DNA from: Diploscapter coronatus
Taxonomy: Eukaryota > Nematoda > Chromadorea > Rhabditida > Rhabditidae
Length of the DNA stretch: 64,000 bases
Direction: 5' to 3'
NCBI GenBank assembly: GCA_964036155.1
Contig: OZ038422.1
Coordinates: 76,283,201 to 76,347,200, forward strand
Every line of letters starts with the position of its first letter. Positions within the stretch are counted from its first letter, which is position 1. The position numbers were made by a program, and so were the translations under genes. The notes beneath the pieces were generated by a model that searched no databases, was not told the origin of the DNA, and worked only from the letters and a program-made list of their open reading frames with translations. Below are positions 12,326 through 24,047 of this stretch, one piece after another.

Positions 12326-15300
12326 TTAGGCTCTCGCCAGATCGAAAATAATCGGAGATTCATCTTCCATATCGACTTCTGGATGGGCATCGATATCGTA
12401 GATCTGAAGATTGATATTTTATTTTAAAAATCAATAAAATGCAAAAAAAAATCGACAAAATCATAAAGAAAATCACTAATTCCCAAGAACAACGCCGTAA
12501 TTTTTATTATGACCTACATCATTAGCGTCCCTGATCCTTTGGGGTCGATTCAATTCGATCATATTCGCCCGGATTGCAATTGCCGTACAGATTGACAACC
12601 CTCTTAAGGCGGTGTTAAATATAATTAGGAAAATCGGATCCCAATCGATAAATGGATGGTCAGAGGAATACATCCACATGTAGCCATTCAATGTTGCCAT
12701 TTCCATTGTAGCTACGCCAATATATAATGATAACCTAAAACTTAGGTGATTAGGTCATCTTTAAAAACACGTTTTCTCCCTTGGGTTATGATAACTATGG
12801 GCTATATTTTGAAAGATTTAAAGATTTACGTAGTTGTTTTAATTCATGAGAAAAATGATTTTAAAATCGTGATTTTTCTTTAATTTCAATCAAATACCTC
12901 TCGGGATGATTTCCTTCTCGTTGAGCTCGGCTTATCTCGAATATCGAAATAGTATGAAGTATCAAGAACGTCAATAGCATTACGCTACGATAATTACTCG
13001 CTATGGTAGAGCCATTGAATCCTAAATTTTAATTTTAATCTAAAATTAAAATAATCGAGTTACCTATTAAACTCAACCCATTAAGCATGAAAACGCAGGA
13101 TAATAAAGCGCCAAGAAAAGCCTCAAAAACAAGCAATAAAAATAAGGCCGTTGAATAGCTAATTCGGATAAATGAGTTGAAAAATCCGTAGGCTAAAGAG
13201 TAGGGGCGGGGTCGAACCTAAAGAAATATTTTAAAAGTTAAAATTAAGCACAATTTTAATCGTATCAGACTATTTTTAAAAATTCAAAGTCAAGATATTA
13301 ATATCTAGTTGCTATTAAATGATTTTAGCAAGGATAATAACCCCTTTAGCTTCAATATAAATCAAATCGGTTATTTATTAGAAGGGAAAAGAAACTTTAG
13401 TATTTATCATTGGAGCACATTTTACGTCTTTATTGTTTTTTAAAGGTTACTGTAGCCTACCGTATTCACCGACGAGTGGGCCATCCAATCGGATGATGGC
13501 TGAAAAGCGTCCGAAAGCGATAATTTATGTTTCACTATCAAGTTGAAAAGAGTGTATGAGGCGAACCCAGTTACGATTAGCAGTGGCGAAAACATTATTA
13601 CTAAAATCGTTTATATTAATTTTAGGACCACTGTAGAATATTACAGTATCCAATGATCAGGCCGAACACGTCTGGTCCTGGAATAAATTGAGATGCGGCG
13701 GAGATATGCTTCACGACGTCGTTTCCAGACAGCAGCAAGTCGAAAACAGCGACGAACTTCGACTGAATGTTTGTTTTTATCAAGAAATTAGAAATTTAGA
13801 CCTAAAATTTCCTTTTTCAAGAAATGTATGATTCTTGACCTAAAATCGGATTTTTCTTATCAAAAGTCTTCGCTACACCGAAATACATATTTCTGAGCAA
13901 AAATAATGGTGGAATATGGTTCTCATGAACCCACTTTCGCTTTCTAAATAAAAATCAGAGATTTTTGGTCTAAATAAGGTTTTTTCAAAATATCCTTTGG
14001 TTTGGCTAAAAATTATTCGGTTTTTAATTTTTACCATAAGTAAAGCTGGAACGAGTGTGAAGAGAAGTATAGTGTAAATCGGCGATATTGGAGAGGTGAG
14101 ATAGTCGAAAATGTTTCTTTTTCCGCTGCTACCAAAATTCGTAGTTGAATGAATGTCGGTTTCGATGTTTTGCCAGCCTATTTTTAAGTTAATATTTTTA
14201 AAGTTCATATTTCTAACTAATATTCAAATTTAATTTCTGTGAACTCTATATTTCTTAGCATTGTACTTATTTAACTATCATTTAAATGAACTTTTTTCTT
14301 ACCATAAACAAAATACAGCACGATGTAACATAATATCGATACAATACATGACTGCGAGGTGTACCTAACCAATGCGACTATTTTAGTTCCATACTAAAAT
14401 GCAAATTAGATTTTATCTTAAAACGAAGATTAACTTACTGGCATATAAAGCAAAATCGAGGGTATCGAGAAGGTTATGCATAATAGTCCGTAGAATAGAT
14501 TCGGCACTGTTTGAACCGTTGGCATTTGCTCTACGAAAGTAGAGTAAATAAATATTAGATAAACTACCTAAATTAAATGATTAAACTCAATAAACTGAAA
14601 AGATATTTACAATCGTTGCCAGGGATGCCAACAGGTAGGGTATTTGATAAGTAAGATATAGGCACGAGTTTTATACCGGTTAGCATCCCTGATCGGTATA
14701 TAGTTTCATACGAAATAGTATAGAAAAAAAACCTTCTCTACCAAACCCTATTCTAACTTTACTTTTAAATGTAAATATGTAACTGTTTAAACCAAATTTA
14801 TCTTAAAAATAACATATTCAGAGTATTATTACCATAGGCCCAACGCAATTATACAATAATTGAGCTGTGAAGAATAGCACGCTCCAAAGCGGTCCGAAAT
14901 GCGAAGATGCAAAGCAAACTGGCAATAAATCAAAAGTTATCGTTTCTTCTAAAAAAACCTATATTTTCAATTTTTATTTAATTTTCTACCTGTCGAGGAG
15001 TAAATCGCATAGGCAGGTTGTTTATCCGCAATATGGCCTTCACAGCCCGCTCTTATAATTGTTAGAAGCATTGGTACTATCTGAAAATTTAAAATATAAG
15101 ATCCTTGGGAATTTTATAAGATCCCAAAAAGTTGTATGTCTCTTAAACATTTCCCAAGACTCAAAAATATTATTTGGTCCCTAAACTTTGTCTATAAAAC
15201 CTTCTAAATCTTGCCGTTATCATTGGCACGAGATAAAGTGCCTGCATAGGCGCAGATCCAGTTCTTAATCTGGTCGTGGCGAAAATTAGAATACCCGTGA

Positions 15301-17597
15301 AAACGCCAGAGTAGTCGACTAGTAGGAGAGAGGTACGGAAAATGCCCTGAATTGAACATTTTAGGGGTGTTGTAGATGACGTCGCGATGAAAATTTTAGG
15401 TGGCGTTATATTCTAAAAGACGTCATACCCTGACATCAGCCCAAAAGTCTAGTGGATCCTCATTGATTTTCTTCTCATCCACAAAAGCTTGAATGCTCTT
15501 TCCAAAGTGGAACCCGCTGAACGTCATCCCAAATAGGACAACCATATACAGTCCAATGGGAAGCAGCAGGAAAACCCGAATGATGACGTAAGAGACCCAA
15601 TCTGAGTATCTAAAGTAGCATTAAATGGTATCAAATGGTAGTAGCAATGGCATACTTGGTAACAAGCATATAGATCGAACTCCAAATGATAATATGTGCA
15701 AAGACTAGTGGCAAGGATGGGAAAGCGAAGTAGAATTCTTCCTGAAATTGTAGCATTGGGATAAGAATTGGTACCATTTTGGTAACCTTAGACGGACCCA
15801 GATACCATTCGTTGGGTTCCCATACGCCCGAGATATTGGTGAAGTTTCGATTTTGTCTGATTACATATCTGAAAAATGAGTTTAAATATGTTTAATGATA
15901 TTCTTCTCATTATTCTCCGTTTTGTGGACGAAAAGTACTCGTTTTTGCAGAAAATTACTTATTTATGAGAGAAAGTGCTCATTTTTGAAGAGAAGTACTC
16001 ATTGAGAAATTATTTTTATCATTGTTTTCGCCGGAACGTGCCCCTCTTGAGATGTTTGTTCCGATGCCTCTTGGCTCAGAACTATTGTTTGCATGGTACT
16101 ATCAATAGGGAAATAGTAGTGGGAGAATAGATCATCAGAGAAAAATACCATGAGAAAATAATGTTTGAAAATAAGATATGAAAAGATACAGAAAGGCAGG
16201 CTCAAGACAGATAATATCGATTTTCTGATTGCAAACTTGGAATCATCTTTTGAAACGAGCGCCTGCCACTTACAAAAGACGAGAAAACTGCGATATGAAA
16301 TATGAAAATCGATAAAATAATAATTTGAAGGAAAATTTATACCGATTAAATTCCTGAGCGGGCCAGAAGTTATCTGGGTAATGGTTGTAGTCCCCCGTTC
16401 CAGTGACATTTTCTTCGTAGAATGACTGGCAGTACTGAAAATTTTGAGATTTTCCAAAGAAAAAACTGGAAAAATATGAATTTACCCTCGAATTATACAC
16501 ATGCCCACACTCTGTAGCCCATGACAGGGAAGTTCGAAGAGAAAACAAAATGTAGAGCAAGGTTTGAGCCGCTGTTAGACTCTCTGTGAAAAGTTTTTGG
16601 GCTATCTGCCAGGCTAAAGCGAAGCCGATGCCTAAAAATTCGTAATTTAAGATGAAATTATATTGATCGGATAGGAAATACTGATCTTCCAGGATGCGTT
16701 GAATATTTTATTCTTAACTTCCTGTACCTTCAAAATAAAGTTCTATTGGACCGAAGTATTTATCTTTAAGGATTTGAATTTTTGATGACGTTACTAATCG
16801 CATAGTATATAACTTCCCAGGTACCTATTTAGGTAACTTGGATGACCTCGAAAAGTTGTTTTCCGATCTGATTTCCTTCAATTTTCGCTCGCGCGGGCGT
16901 TCATTAATTACAAAGGTGGTTAGCATTGGAATGGAGCGCCCTTGGCGCCAACACTTCTCTTCCCTTTCTTTTCGTTACTAATGAATCGACTATTCATGGA
17001 AAAATCAATAACGTTACAATTCTGTTCCCTTTCTAGGATATTTACCTGAAACATAATACCTTTCCGCGGTATTTACTTAATTTTGCAAAAGAATTCGGAA
17101 AACCCGACTATCTTCAAGTAAACGAATCATAAATATGCGCCAATGTAAATTTTACAGGAAGATATAGTCAATATTTAGCAATGGAGCATGTTTTGCATAA
17201 ATGAGCTATTTTTTAAGTATACCTGAAGCAATCGGAGCTATCCTTCGGTAGGTTAGAAGTGGTCCGGCTCCGGACAAATGGCCGATGTTTAATAATAAAG
17301 AACATGCCGGAATTGCGATAAAGGGAAATAATATTGACCATCCTAAATTTGTTTAATTTTCATGAAAATCAACTTTTTCCATTTAAAACTGTCAACTTTT
17401 CCCATCTTTCGGAGGTTTCAGAGAGAAAACTTTCCCGCTAATGAAAAATCCATAAATTTTTCAAATTTTCTCGTTTTTCAAGTATTTTTTATTTGATTAC
17501 CTATAGAGGAAGCGGCAACTTGGGTCGCGAGCGGGGCCACGCCCAGCATGGCCGTTCCATAGCCGTGTAGCTCGTCTTCAGCTGGTAGTATCGTCAT
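12326..17597 (-). CDS. Divergent sodium:neurotransmitter symporter (SNF/SLC6-like) with extra C-terminal 4-TM domain
   Basis: Nineteen exons join in frame to 750 residues: 17501-17597, 17223-17342, 16486-16631, 16343-16434, 15787-15868, 15656-15741, 15609-15429, 15230-15346, 14990-15080, 14833-14918, 14439-14528, 14303-14393, 14035-14177, 13645-13762, 13461-13600, 13064-13217, 12898-13021, 12518-12734, 12326-12403. SLC6 signs: RRIAPIASGIGFA for the TM2-TM3 turn, LSWATECGHVYNSRYC matching the family LPWxxCxxxWNTxxC, a large loop with NVT, NFT and NIS sequons, FGPLWSVLFF for TM8, and QPSSDWMAHS resembling the usual C-terminal PSxDWGPA. The TM1 signature NVWRFPY is missing, so classical Na+/substrate binding is doubtful. 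After the normal SLC6 end, about 210 residues with four more TM segments follow. SLC6 proteins are usually 590-650 residues. Confidence 0.8.
14620..14691. repeat. Short foldback element with CAGGGATGC ends
   Basis: Arms CAGGGATGCCAACAGGTA (14620-14637) and TACCGGTTAGCATCCCTG (14674-14691) are inverted repeats with 16 of 18 bases matching, separated by 36 bases. It lies in an intron of the symporter-like gene. CAGGG-type termini recall hAT-derived MITEs. Flanks share only ATCG, so no clear target duplication. Confidence 0.6.
17180..17212. repeat. Dispersed motif, copy 1 (AATGGAGCATGTTTTGCAT)
   Basis: AATGGAGCATGTTTTGCAT followed by AATGAGCTATTT closely matches the sequence at 45009-45044. Both lie in introns. 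This looks like a small interspersed repeat of unknown origin. Confidence 0.45.
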
Positions 17598-18252
17598 TTT
17601 ATTCAAATCAGCATAATTTCCCAAATATTACGTCATATAAACTGATTTTTCGCACGACTTCTGCAATTCAAATCGAATGGAAACGATAACCACCCAATTA
17701 ACTCAAAACTCGTTAATTGGTTTGAAAAGGATAGATAATTGGGTAATCACCAAAGCTAGCTGAGATAGATATATTCAGATTCAACAAAGGCAGTGTGAGA
17801 AGGTTGGCGAATGTTTAGGTTATAAGCGAGAAAGGCAGCGCAGACACAGTCCTTTATTTCGTCTCTCGCTCCGCTGTCTGGTCCTCTCTTTATTCGACGT
17901 GCTATTTCGCTCTATTTGTATTCTCTCACGGACGTGCAAGAAGGGCGTTGCACAGCAACGCAAAGTAGTGAGAGACGGAAAGAAATAGAGAATGAAAGAG
18001 CAGGAAAAATTGGGAGAAGAAAAGAAGAAGAGGAAATGATGAAATAGGAATGGAGCTGAAGAGAATGAGATGACTCGGAAACATATTTATTCTGGCAGGT
18101 AAATGACCATTTCGGTCAAAATTTCACTTTTAGAGAATTAAATTGATTTTTATCTGTGGAAATTAAGGCAAGAATTTAAACGAACATTTTATCAGAAGCT
18201 ATATATTTCAGATTATTTTATTAATAATTAATCAGGGAATAATTTTAAACAA
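17598..18252. promoter_or_regulatory. Probable promoter of the symporter-like gene, with a purine tract
   Basis: This spacer lies between the symporter-like start and the lipase stop on the same strand. Positions about 17970-18080 are almost pure A/G on the + strand (CT-rich toward the gene). Similar purine tracts lie near 32.0, 32.65 and 44.3 kb, mostly upstream of genes. No ORF is seen. Confidence 0.35.
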
Positions 18253-20053
18253 TCAATAATTATTGTTACGCGTCGGTCTATGAATGGTGATGAAGTTCTT
18301 CTGCAATGGTAAAGTGCCGTCCATCACTTGGTCGTGAGTCAGGCCGTCCTATATTAAATTCTCTAAAAGTGTTGAAGAAAATCGAATCACCTTCTTAACA
18401 TAGCCCGTGCCGCCTTTAATCGGTGATACCGGGCGGCCGCAAGCTCGGAAGCCGATCTAAAAATTTATAAATCCTCGAAATCTAAATTTAAAAAATAATC
18501 TCCCAACTTTCACATGAAATATTAAAGGCCAGTAAAATATTATTCTTTTCCATACTATTTCACTCATAGGCTACATTGTTAGTTCTAGAAATATTTTAAA
18601 TTCCGAGATAATCCTAGGTTTATGAAATCTCGCCTTTTCGTCCGCCGTGCTGAAAATAGAAAACACGAAAGTGCCTTCATATTTCTCGTTTCCATTAATG
18701 TCTTGCAAGAAAGTTGAATCGCAGTGAAGTCCGGTTCTTCTGGAATAAAAATTAAAAACATTAGTAATTCAATTTTAAAAATCAATAAATTAGTTTAAAA
18801 ACTACCGATTACAAGTCCCAACCGGTATAGGTACGACACACAACGAGCTTCCGTAGTTAGCTCCAGCTACTGATAAAAATGTATCTATTAGTTCAGTTAA
18901 CGGAGGCCCCAGGATTTCCCTTGTATCCACGCACTGTCCTCCTAATATAGCCTTCCGAGCTAGAGGAGAGCCCATAGAATATGCGATAATGTCGACTTGG
19001 GTGCCCGTGTATTGACGGACCGCTATGATCATGGCTCTGGAAAATTCATTTAATTAAAAAAAACCTATAGAAAAAGTGATATTCATTAATTAAAAAAAAT
19101 TCTATTTTTAAATAGAAATACTACACCTTGTGACAAAAGTCGCCTAATTTTTAAATATAGGTATAATGAATTTTGATAAAAGTCCACCTATAGACTATGG
19201 TTTAAAAGATAAAAGATGATAAACCTTTATTTCAAGACCAGTGAGTGTGATCTTACCTAAGCTGTTTCACATAGCTGCATTTCATATCCACGAGCCCTAC
19301 TGGTGTGGCGCCAGCGTCTCCCCATGTCGTCCCGTAGATCTCTGAGTTTTTATAGCCTCTGGATTTCAGGAATTCAACAGTCGACTAAAATTTGGAATTC
19401 TCAAAACTTAGACTTAAAAATACCCACATACATGAAATCTCGATATCTTATTCGTAATCCCATGAACGATTATCACTGCTTGATTCGTCGTTACCTCGCT
19501 TGGCGCTTTCTGAACAAATTGTTACTGCAAAGTGAGTCATAGAAACGATTAGGTATTAGAGAATACTTTTTATAGGAATAGAAAATCTTCAGTTTGCAGG
19601 TTGTAATGAAGATGATCTTTAGGAAAAAGTGAGATCATAAATTATAGGGCATCAAACAAAGCTCTTAAAACTTCACCTATTTATGATTCTTTTTTTTCGC
19701 AAATAAAAGACAGAAAATGTAGGTTTCATAAAATTTCTGTTAATGCTTTTCTGAGTAAATACACTATTCTGTACTCTATACGATCAGGAATTTTGGATAC
19801 AAAAATATGCAAATAATATTCGATCTCATGAAATTCCTGCCAATTATCATTCTTTCTAAATTTAAACATGAAAAAATGATGTCACCTTCCCCCCGAACGA
19901 AGCATCAAGTCCTAGATCGGTTCTTTCGAGCTGCTCCGCTATGCCGACTCCGAAGTTCTCATGGATGTACCTCCGGAAATGAGGCGTGAAATCCGCGTAT
20001 ATCCCACAGATCAGATGGATTATGAGAATCCCAGCCTTGCAAGGGAAAGACAT
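18253..20053 (-). CDS. Secreted class-2 lipase (lips-type)
   Basis: Seven exons (19886-20053, 19432-19509, 19257-19384, 18806-19036, 18634-18739, 18391-18456, 18253-18348) give 290 residues. An N-terminal hydrophobic stretch after the start Met is a signal peptide. Family signs in order are LERTDLG and SFGGK in exon 1, VIIVHGITNK (oxyanion region), YGTTWGD, the nucleophile motif AYSMGS with Ser145, LHCDSTFLQDIN, and LTHDQV with the likely catalytic His near the end. This is the nematode Lipase_2 family of extracellular triacylglycerol lipases. The exon 5 donor reads AAG|GCGAGA, so the intron 18457-18633 appears to be GC-AG. No GT donor nearby keeps the frame, and the family sequence runs straight across this join. 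The start is the first ATG before the signal peptide. Confidence 0.93.
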
Positions 20054-20516
20054 GGGGTAAATGATAAACACACTGATAAGGCAATCGATATGATTAAGCT
20101 GATAAGAGTGATACGCGAGAAAGACGACGATAGGCTGAAGACTTTGGCAGAGAAAACTAGAAAAAAAACTAGATCGAGTGAATTTTTTCGGAAACTGTTA
20201 CAAATTGGCATACGTATTTACTTTTTTAGAAATAGGAGATCATAAAAATTGGAATACATTCTTTATTTTTTAAAAGATTATCAAAATATAACTTACATTC
20301 TCACCCTCCAAGAAAATTTAAAGAAAGATTTTTATTCTTCAAAAATCAAGTTATTACCCCCTATCGAATCGAATTGTGAGGCGGTGAGTCGACCGAAAAT
20401 CGCATAGGCTTGTTAAAGATATCGAAAATCGTAAAGTTTCGGAAACTTTATCAGCATTTTTAAGGTTTCCAGGAAAATTCCCTCAAGCTACGTTGCCAGA
20501 AGTTTCCAAAAGGTTG
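20054..20516. promoter_or_regulatory. Divergent promoter region, lipase and small membrane protein
   Basis: About 480 bases separate the lipase start (-) from the next start (+). It is AT-rich with no ORF supported, and should carry regulatory elements for both directions. Confidence 0.35.
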
Positions 20517-20529
20517 CCTTTTCTTACAG
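20517..20529 (+). promoter_or_regulatory. Spliced-leader acceptor two bases before ATG
   Basis: CCTTTTCTTACAG ends at 20529 and the ATG starts at 20532. A strong 3' splice site with no upstream exon needed fits trans-splicing and decides the start. An upstream in-frame extension to 20473 would need a first exon I cannot find. Confidence 0.55.
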
Positions 20530-20531
20530 CC

Positions 20532-22004
20532 ATGCTTCTGCTGTTGGTGTGGCCTGTGATTTCTCTTCTGCTTTCCATTTCCATGTTCATAGTCGGCTGC
20601 ACGGGCGGCAAGAATCAGCTGCGCGGAAGTGGCGAACCCAAAACGCTCTCGGTATGCCATTTGAAAAACGACGTCTTTGTCTTATTTACAAAGAATATAA
20701 ACAGCGTGTAAATCACGAGTTCTGCTCAAAATTGGTGGGCAACCCAAATCTAATGCGTTGACTATGATAACCGAGCCAAAACGCTAAAGATCCCGAATTT
20801 CAACTATTCATTTCACAATGCATAAATAAATCTGAAAATTAGCTTACATTGTGAAATTGAGCATTATTCATTATTTGCTGCAGTAATACGGGGAAATTCA
20901 ATACAAAATATGGTTATTCAGAATCTTTAGCGTTTATTTGGTTATCGTAATTAGCGTGTTCGATGTCGGCTATCCATCAATTTTGAGTAGGATTCGTGAT
21001 TTACTATCTAGATTCCTTGTTAAAATAAAAAATCGTCATTTAAAACATCTTTTCCTGGTGGCATCCCTATAAGGCCTTTCAACGATAAAAATGACGTCGT
21101 GAAAAGGCGTTATTTAAAAGAAAAAAGCTATCCTTTATTGATCTTCTTCCAGACGATGAAGAATGTGTCGAACACGATGTCGAGAGAGGGCGCGAAATCG
21201 AAGCAGCTGGACCAACAGAGTCGCGTCGACAGGCCACCCTCGAACATCATTACCGGCGTAGCCATCAATCAGGTACATCCCTAAAAATTCGGGTCTAGGC
21301 GGTTTTTAAACAAAATAAGAAGGTACTCTCGTAATTTTCTTTTACAAATCGTCCCAGACCTGAAAAAAATAACTAGGACAATTTCTAAAAACAACTAGCA
21401 GGAGTGTACTTCTATGAATTTTATTACAAATCGCCACCAGATCTAGGCAGGGCCTAAGTTAGCTCGATAGGGCGTACCCTCTAGGCCAAAATATTCTCCC
21501 AAATCCTTGTTGCGTACCTCTTTATATATCAGTTTCTCACGCAAAAATTTATATTTTCTTACCCCCTGCTTTATAATTTCTCGTTTGGTTGAAAATTTGC
21601 CTAGGTCTGATTGTCATAGGGCCAAAAGTTGGCTTGAATAGAGTTGATAAGTAATTTGCAGACGGGAGCCAAGTCGCAGAGACCTCAGCAGTCGATTTTC
21701 GATGTAAGAAAAATCGGCATTTCTGTGAAGATCAGCCTTTTGCTATCTATAAAATCGTTTATTTTCTCAAAAATATGGATATTTTGTGAAAAACAGCTTT
21801 TCCATGAAAGTTCAACATTTTTGAGTCTGAAATATTTAATTTTTGATGAAGATCAGTTTTTTCGACATAAAAGTCTCTATTTTGAAATATATACCTTTAT
21901 TGAATAGCGCCTTTTAAGACGCTTTTTAGAATATGGGAGACGATGGCGGCTATGAGAATCTGAAGAGCATGACGAGTCAGGAGCTAGACGCGGCGGCCAA
22001 GTGA
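20532..22004 (+). CDS. Small single-pass membrane protein, unrecognised
   Basis: Four exons (20532-20651, 21153-21272, 21662-21703, 21930-22004) give 118 residues, all joined in phase 0. Residues 1-24 are a strong hydrophobic segment (MLLLLVWPVISLLLSISMF...) followed by Cys-Thr-Gly-Gly-Lys, so this is a signal-anchor or a lipoprotein-like N-terminus. The rest is polar, with Ser/Gln/Lys-rich stretches, and ends in GGYENLKSMTSQELDAAAK. The C-terminal tyrosine in GGYENL fits an SH2 or endocytic motif, but this is weak. I do not recognise the family. Clean splicing and codon use support a real gene. Intron 1 contains a 297-base foldback element. Confidence 0.7.
20708..21004. repeat. 297-base foldback (MITE-like) element in an intron
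   Basis: Termini GTAAATCACGA (from 20708) and TCGTGATTTAC (to 21004) are inverted. Complementarity continues about 90 bases inward: CTCAAAATTG with CAATTTTGAG, GATAACC with GGTTATC, and AACGCTAAAGAT with ATCTTTAGCGTT. The middle holds a second small hairpin (TTTCACAATG / CATTGTGAAA). No coding capacity. It lies wholly within intron 1 of the small membrane protein gene. Confidence 0.8.
21725..21860. repeat. Dispersed motif TGAAGATCAGCTTTT, paired copies
   Basis: Copies at 21725-21742 and 21845-21860, with a weaker one between, belong to a set also seen at 3413-3430, 3749-3765, 7465-7481, 30002-30018 (reverse orientation) and 52629-52645. All lie in introns. Function unknown; see findings. Confidence 0.5.
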
Positions 22005-24047
22005 ACACTCCCCGAAAGGCGCCATGGCGTCTTCATTTCTTCTTAAAGACGTCCTTTTTCAACGAGATAACGTCACCACTTCCACCCTACAAACGCACAG
22101 ACAACAGACGAAAACGTCGTTCAACGTCCATTTGATTATCGCGATCAGATTGATGATAGCTCGGAAATAAAACGAGAGAGGCATGTTTGTTTTTAGTTTG
22201 AAAACTTCGACAACGAATTTTGACATCAATGACGAAATTTCGACGCTGGAATTTGTTGTCGGAATTTTCCCCATATTTCTAGAAGAAGCAAAACGTGAGG
22301 TTTTGAAGTCCGACATGGAAAGTCTGTTGTCTACGTGAAATTGGCAAACTTCAGTCGAATAATGAGAAAATGAACGTCCATTATTTACATTTTCCTCGAA
22401 GCTTCATTCGATTTTTGTCTGCACGAAGAAAAACGAATTTAATTTGGCCGAATGAGCTCATTCTCAAGGGGTTGGCTTTCTTGTATAAAACTCTACACTT
22501 TCGTCTTATAAAATGTGCAATGCACCAATACACACACAGTTCAAAGCTTGAATTGGTCGTATCCTAAAGTTAAACGTAATCTAATCACGTACTTTACAGA
22601 TGTTCATTCGGTTTTACGCGATGTTTAAAATTATCTTATTTTTTCCTATATTATTCCATCCCGGTGAATTGCAATCAGACCTTACCAGATTAATTTTGTT
22701 AAAGCTTTTTTCTGATTTTACGGCTCGTTTATAAATGCAAATGATCATCTGCAAAATTGCGTTATTCACGATTATTCTCCCAAAGTTCAAAAACTCGATT
22801 CATTTCTATTACCAATTTTAAGTGAACTCTCAAAATGGCCAACTGGATAATTCGTTACTCCGTTACTCCCATAGTCAAGGGTATAGGGCAAGATAGGAAG
22901 AGACATGTTCCTATACTATTTCGTAGATAACGATGTAGCGAAGTAACGAGCTATCCAGGCTGCCATCAAAGCTTAGGTTAAATTGTTGCTCTCTCTACAA
23001 TATTAGTATTCTGTACGTACTATTGAACCCACAAATGTTCACTCTTTAAAACATTAGCATTGAGGCATATTTTATCCAAGGAGCTATTTACCATTTGGGG
23101 CTAATTTGGACTCGTGCTATTCTGAATTTTGAGGCATATCGATTACCCGAGTCGCATTTTTCTTTGAAACCAAATTGAATCGGACACGAGCCCGTTAAAA
23201 TTTACACCATTGCGTTAGCGCATTTTTGTAGCTGTTGGAAGGACATACTTTGAAAAATGGAGACTCCGAATTTTCAGCGCTACACCTATAATTGTCCTTT
23301 TGTAGCTTCATGAAGACATTTTGTTCTAGAATTTTATAAATTCATTTAACCAAGGTTGTTTATTTTCTTTATCTCGAAAGGTTATACGATTCTAGTGCAC
23401 ATTTACAATGATTTGTGGTTTTAATATTTTCTTCAACACATTTTGTCAAAGCTAAATTTATATTTGATCATTTAGACGCTATATAAATAGAGGAACAAAA
23501 TTAATTCGTATCATATCCCTATCAATATTTAATTTCACACTGTTTATAGCTTTGTCCTTCTCATATTCATTATTATTCGCTAAAATGATTCATTCTATGA
23601 TGGTTCTTTAGAATTTAATTAGCTCTAAATTATTGCCAATGACCGATAACTTGGGACAAAATGAACAATGCATAAATTCGAGTATACAAATGTGCATTGC
23701 GTAATATCAAACAGTCGTCAAAGTCAATACTCGGAATCTGAAACGTAGTCTATTCGTTTGCAAACAACGTGTTAATTTTCATCATCAAATTTTCATCCCA
23801 AATAATTGGTCATTGATCTATTTGGCTTAATTTAGAGATATTTTTCGATCATCTAATCTTATAATTGTTACAATATTTTGTGATAGTGTCTTCGAGTCTA
23901 ATCCTTTTCTATAAAAAGTATTTTTGGACTTTGCATCCATAGTAAATTTGTCATTTACTCGCGGGACAATAGATTTTTTCTTAATCTTTAATCATCTAAA
24001 TCAGTATAAATACAGGATTTTAAATATCCAAAGGAGATAAAGATTAA
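22005..24047. other. 2-kb intergenic region without a gene
   Basis: This holds the 3' UTR of the small membrane protein gene and the upstream region of the SRT receptor. Apart from one foldback element (22836-22966) I see no gene, RNA or long repeat. Short ORFs have no family features. Confidence 0.4.
22836..22966. repeat. 130-base foldback element
   Basis: The left arm TGGCCAACTGGATAATTCG plus TTACTCCGTTACT pairs with the right arm AGTAACGAGCTATCCAGGC plus TGCCA. Inner matches include CGTTACT / AGTAACG. The spacer is about 60 bases. It is a non-coding MITE-like hairpin in an intergenic region. Confidence 0.6.

Noticed and set aside
15999..16457. 152-residue minus-strand ORF overlapping the symporter gene
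   Set aside because: Its 5' part overlaps the real exon 16343-16434 in another frame, and the rest falls in the following intron. It has no motif, and the flanking real exons join in frame without it.
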